The notes beneath the pieces were generated by a model, which worked only from the letters and a program-made list of their open reading frames with translations, was not told the DNA's origin and ran no database searches. This document shows, piece by piece, positions 61,665 through 64,000 of a DNA stretch of 64,000 nucleotides. Each line of letters opens with the position of its first letter. Position 1 is the first letter of the stretch. The DNA comes from Pseudophaeobacter sp965641885 (GTDB lineage: Bacteria > Pseudomonadota > Alphaproteobacteria > Rhodobacterales > Rhodobacteraceae), in the NCBI GenBank assembly GCA_965641885.1, contig OZ282574.1:186001-250000 (forward strand), read 5' to 3'. The translations under genes were made by a program, and so were the position numbers.

Positions 61665-63125
61665 TCAGCTTTGTTTGAGAGCCTTGGCCAAAAGGGCCAG
61701 GCCGGGGGCGATGCGATTGGCCGCTATGGAAGAATATCCAAGCCGGTAATAATTCGCCTGCCGGTTGGCGCTGGAAAAGAACGGAGCACCGGGTTCAATA
61801 ATGACGCTCTCCGGTTTCAGGCTCTGCGCCACCTGCGCCATGTCGCAGCCATCAGGACCGCGCATCCAAAGAGAGGAGCCGCCATAGACGCCAACACCTG
61901 ACACATCGAGCCCGTGCTCGGTAACCGCCTCTTCAATGACGCAGCGGCGATCATGCAGGATTTTAGCGGTGCGGCGAATCTGCGCATCATAATGACCAAG
62001 CGACAGGAAATAGGCGACAGTACGCTGGATATGGCCGGGCGGGTGACGCAGCACATTGGCCCGCAGGGCGCGGGCCTGCCGGATAAAGGCTTCGGAGCCG
62101 ACCATGTAGCCCAGACGCAATCCGGGAAACAGCGATTTGGAAAAGCTGCCGACATAGATTACGCGGCCATCAGAATCGAGTGATTTCAGCGCCGGGGAAG
62201 GCGCGCCAAGGAATGACATCTCGAATTCATAGTCATCCTCGACGATGACGGCATCAATGTCATGGGCGCGCTGCAGCAGTTCCCGGCGCCGCGCCATTGG
62301 CATGGTGGCGGTTGTCGGGCTCTGGTGGCTGGGAGTGCAAAAAATCACATCGGTGTCGTCCGAGATTTCCTGCGGTGGCAGCCCGTCGCGATCAACCGGG
62401 ATGCAATCAACCTGGCAGCGCACGTGCTGCAGCTGGTCGCGCAGGGTGTAATAGGTTGGGTCTTCGATGGTGGCCTTGCGCCTGCGGTTGAGCAGCAACT
62501 GGCTGGCCAGCCAGAGCGCGTTCTGCGCGCCCAGAGTGATCAGGATTTGTTCCGGCCTGGCGGTCACACCTCGTCGGGGAAGGGTGTGGCGGGCGATGTA
62601 TTCGATCAGAAGCGGGTCATCCTGGTCGAAATAATCGTCGGTGAGGGCGGCAAAATCCTTTTGCCCCAAAGCACGCAGCGCGCAGAGCCGCCAGTTGGCG
62701 TGGTCAAACAGCGACGGGTCCGCCTGCCCATAGATGAAGGGGTATTTGTAGCTGCGCCAGTCGCGGGCTTTTTTGGGAGTATCTCCACCAGTGAAGGTGC
62801 GCACCAGCATATGGCCCCAGTCCACCGCCTCTTCGGATTGCACGGGCGGTGTGTAGCTGGGCGGCACCGGCGCATTGTCTGATACATAATAGCCGGACCG
62901 GCCGCGCGAGGTCAGGTAGTCATTGGCCAAAAGCTCGGTATAGGCCAGCGTCACGGTGATGCGGCTGATTCCGAGATGCAGCGCCAGTTTTCGCGAGGAT
63001 GGCAGTTTTTCCCCGACGCGAAAACGCCCCGAGAGGATACCCTCGGCGATCATCTCCTGGATTTGCGCCTGCAGGGTGCCCTGGGCGTCAGAATTCAGGA
63101 AAAAGGTGTCAACGGATATAGCCAT
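61665..63125 (-). CDS. tauR: Taurine-pathway regulator TauR (GntR/MocR family)
   Basis: 486 residues from ATG 63125. N-terminal GntR HTH (about 15-80: IAEGILSGRFRVGEKLPSSRKLALHLGISRITVTLAY), then an aminotransferase-like PLP domain with the Schiff-base Lys in VGSFSKSLFPGLRLG and VEDDYEFE. In relatives it activates taurine genes in the presence of taurine. It is upstream of xsc on the same strand. The open frame to 63716 is antisense to arsR and rejected. Confidence 0.93.
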   Translation of the reverse strand: MAISVDTFFLNSDAQGTLQAQIQEMIAEGILSGRFRVGEKLPSSRKLALHLGISRITVTLAYTELLANDYLTSRGRSGYYVSDNAPVPPSYTPPVQSEEAVDWGHMLVRTFTGGDTPKKARDWRSYKYPFIYGQADPSLFDHANWRLCALRALGQKDFAALTDDYFDQDDPLLIEYIARHTLPRRGVTARPEQILITLGAQNALWLASQLLLNRRRKATIEDPTYYTLRDQLQHVRCQVDCIPVDRDGLPPQEISDDTDVIFCTPSHQSPTTATMPMARRRELLQRAHDIDAVIVEDDYEFEMSFLGAPSPALKSLDSDGRVIYVGSFSKSLFPGLRLGYMVGSEAFIRQARALRANVLRHPPGHIQRTVAYFLSLGHYDAQIRRTAKILHDRRCVIEEAVTEHGLDVSGVGVYGGSSLWMRGPDGCDMAQVAQSLKPESVIIEPGAPFFSSANRQANYYRLGYSSIAANRIAPGLALLAKALKQS

Positions 63126-63133
63126 GTCGCGCA

Positions 63134-63172
63134 CCTTATGCTGGACATAAGGCGGGTGCAATCTGGACTTAC
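63134..63172 (+). promoter_or_regulatory. Two TauR-like boxes upstream of tauR
   Basis: CTGGACATAA (63141-63150) and CTGGACTTAC (63163-63172), a 22-bp direct repeat on the plus strand, only 16 bases from the tauR ATG. The first sits inside a CCTTATG/CATAAGG inverted repeat (63134-63152). Suggests TauR autoregulation. Confidence 0.6.
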
Positions 63173-63219
63173 TGTGCCGGGGAATATCCTGAGGCTTGCG
63201 TTTTGCTAAATAAAACCAT

Positions 63220-63231
63220 AAAACTAGTTTT
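63220..63231. promoter_or_regulatory. Palindrome before arsR, possible operator
   Basis: AAAACTAGTTTT, a perfect 12-bp palindrome 23 bases before the arsR ATG, in an AT-rich stretch. Confidence 0.45.
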
Positions 63232-63254
63232 GTAGAATCAATTGGAGATGAAAA

Positions 63255-63566
63255 ATGGTTTGGGAAGAAGCAGCGCAGGGCTTTGCGGCCATGGGATCTG
63301 AAGCGCGCCTGCAGGTGTTGCGCTGCCTGATCCGGGCCGGACATGCCGGGCTCACGGTGGGGGAAATACAGGAGCGCACTGGCATTGCGCCCTCGACCCT
63401 GGCGCATCACCTCAAATTCCTGACTGGTGCTGAGGTCGTCCAGCAAACGCGGCAGGGGCGCAGCATCTTGAACCGGGCAAATTTTGACCAGCTGGAGCAG
63501 CTGGCGGGTTTCATCCTCAGCGAATGCTGCGCTGACGCAGCAAAAAAGGCGGCAAATGATGGCTGA
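63255..63566 (+). CDS. ArsR family transcriptional regulator
   Basis: 103 residues. Winged HTH: EARLQVLRCLIRAGHAGLTVGEIQERTGIAPSTLAHHLKFLTGAEVVQQTRQGRS. The classic ELCVCDL metal box is missing; cysteines are one in LRCL and a C-terminal ECC pair, so an alternative thiol or metal sensor site is possible. Overlaps the permease gene by 8 bases. Confidence 0.93.
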   Translation: MVWEEAAQGFAAMGSEARLQVLRCLIRAGHAGLTVGEIQERTGIAPSTLAHHLKFLTGAEVVQQTRQGRSILNRANFDQLEQLAGFILSECCADAAKKAANDG

Positions 63567-64000
63567 TCTCTCACAAAACACCGCAAACCCCTCAACTGTG
63601 CCGACACCAAAGGCATCCGGCCCCGCGCTGGGCTGGTTAAGAACGCCATGGACGGTAAGCGCGCTGATCCTCATCGCGGTTGCAATTCTGGACCCCGAAA
63701 ACCTCCAAATGGTCATCCTGTTTGCCGGGGCCGCGCTGGCCCATACCGGGCAGTATATTCTGTTTGCAGTGCTGCTGCTGGCCTATCTCAAGGCTACGGG
63801 GGCCGAGGTGATGGTGGCGCGTGCCTTTGTCGGGCGTGAAACCCGTATGATATTCTTGGCGGCAGTGTTTGGCGGCCTGGCACCGTTTTGCTCTTGCGAG
63901 GTTATCCCCTTTGTCGCCGGGCTGCTGGCGCTTGGCGCACCTCTGTCGGCGGTGATGGCCTTTTGGCTGGCCTCGCCGCTGATAGATCCGCCGACCCTGT
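63559..64000 (+). CDS. DUF318/COG0701 permease (ArsP-like), cut by window edge
   Basis: 147 residues visible from ATG 63559 (a further ATG at 63556 is also usable). Hydrophobic segments from residue 35; the family motif FCSCEVIPFVAGLLALGAPLSAVMAFWLASPLIDPP is at about residues 108-143. Members of COG0701 include organoarsenical permeases. Coupling to ArsR supports a metal(loid) or thiol-stress export role. Confidence 0.88.
   Translation, partial: MADLSQNTANPSTVPTPKASGPALGWLRTPWTVSALILIAVAILDPENLQMVILFAGAALAHTGQYILFAVLLLAYLKATGAEVMVARAFVGRETRMIFLAAVFGGLAPFCSCEVIPFVAGLLALGAPLSAVMAFWLASPLIDPPTL

Noticed and set aside
63126..63716. Upstream extension of tauR
   Set aside because: Would run antisense through arsR; the GntR domain starts normally after 63125.

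Overview
The window is chromosomal DNA of an alphaproteobacterium, most likely a marine Rhodobacteraceae (Roseobacter group, near Phaeobacter/Ruegeria/Leisingera). The grounds are a GC-rich, densely packed layout and a gene set typical of that group: soeABC with xsc and tauR, glcDEF, creatinase, rsfS-rlmH, pssA, the leuCD/leuB neighbourhood and a CFA-synthase/DUF1365 lipid cluster. I see no phage, insertion sequence, CRISPR array, rRNA or tRNA.

Layout. (1) 1-5047: a membrane-lipid modification cluster: DUF1365 (cut by the left edge, minus strand), then a plus-strand operon of FAD oxidoreductase, cyclopropane-fatty-acid-type methyltransferase, chalcone-isomerase-like protein, MFS transporter and DUF3833 protein. 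The two arms are divided by a pair of mirrored TGATCC-N18-TAT promoters like those of the RpoE/ChrR singlet-oxygen regulon. (2) 5205-6845: Na/Pi cotransporter. (3) 7028-14563: leucine biosynthesis on the minus strand (leuC-leuD, a membrane protein and an EEP-family protein, leuB), with a LysR regulator and a divergent epimerase inserted. (4) 14957-16443: rsfS, rlmH and a small periplasmic protein. (5) 16628-20572: glycolate oxidase glcDEF. (6) 20706-25130: trypsin-like protease, small heat-shock protein behind a likely RpoH promoter, TetR regulator, globin-like protein, gabD. (7) 25343-31860: arylformamidase-like hydrolase, creatinase, pssA, sfsA, CinA-like, GNAT and AhpD-like proteins. (8) 31857-35619: OmpA protein, LysR regulator, DUF4399, NIPSNAP and ABM monooxygenase. 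(9) 35856-43095: FadH-like reductase, rppH, EamA/MarR pair, PfkB kinase and nth, Ada-like protein. (10) 43473-51733: WYL regulator, OmpA lipoprotein, MaoC-type dehydratase, split MnmC functions, EamA exporter, lytic transglycosylase, dapA. (11) 51924-63125: a sulfonate/sulfite island on the minus strand: tauR, xsc, TauE-type exporter, ackA, YeiH-type exporter and soeABC. (12) 63255-64000: ArsR regulator and a truncated DUF318 permease.

The most coherent system is region 11. Sulfoacetaldehyde is cleaved by Xsc to sulfite and acetyl phosphate. AckA can turn acetyl phosphate into acetate and ATP, SoeABC can oxidise sulfite to sulfate in the cytoplasm, and two exporters can move sulfite or sulfate out. 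No pta lies in the cluster. Regularly spaced TauR-like boxes lie before both xsc and tauR. Other points worth following are the divergent RpoE-type promoters with an apparently leaderless DUF1365 gene, paired palindromic operators at the TetR, MarR and WYL regulators, a globin-like protein lacking the usual proximal histidine, a dispersed GC-rich intergenic repeat, and recurrent 12-bp tandem duplications near gene ends.
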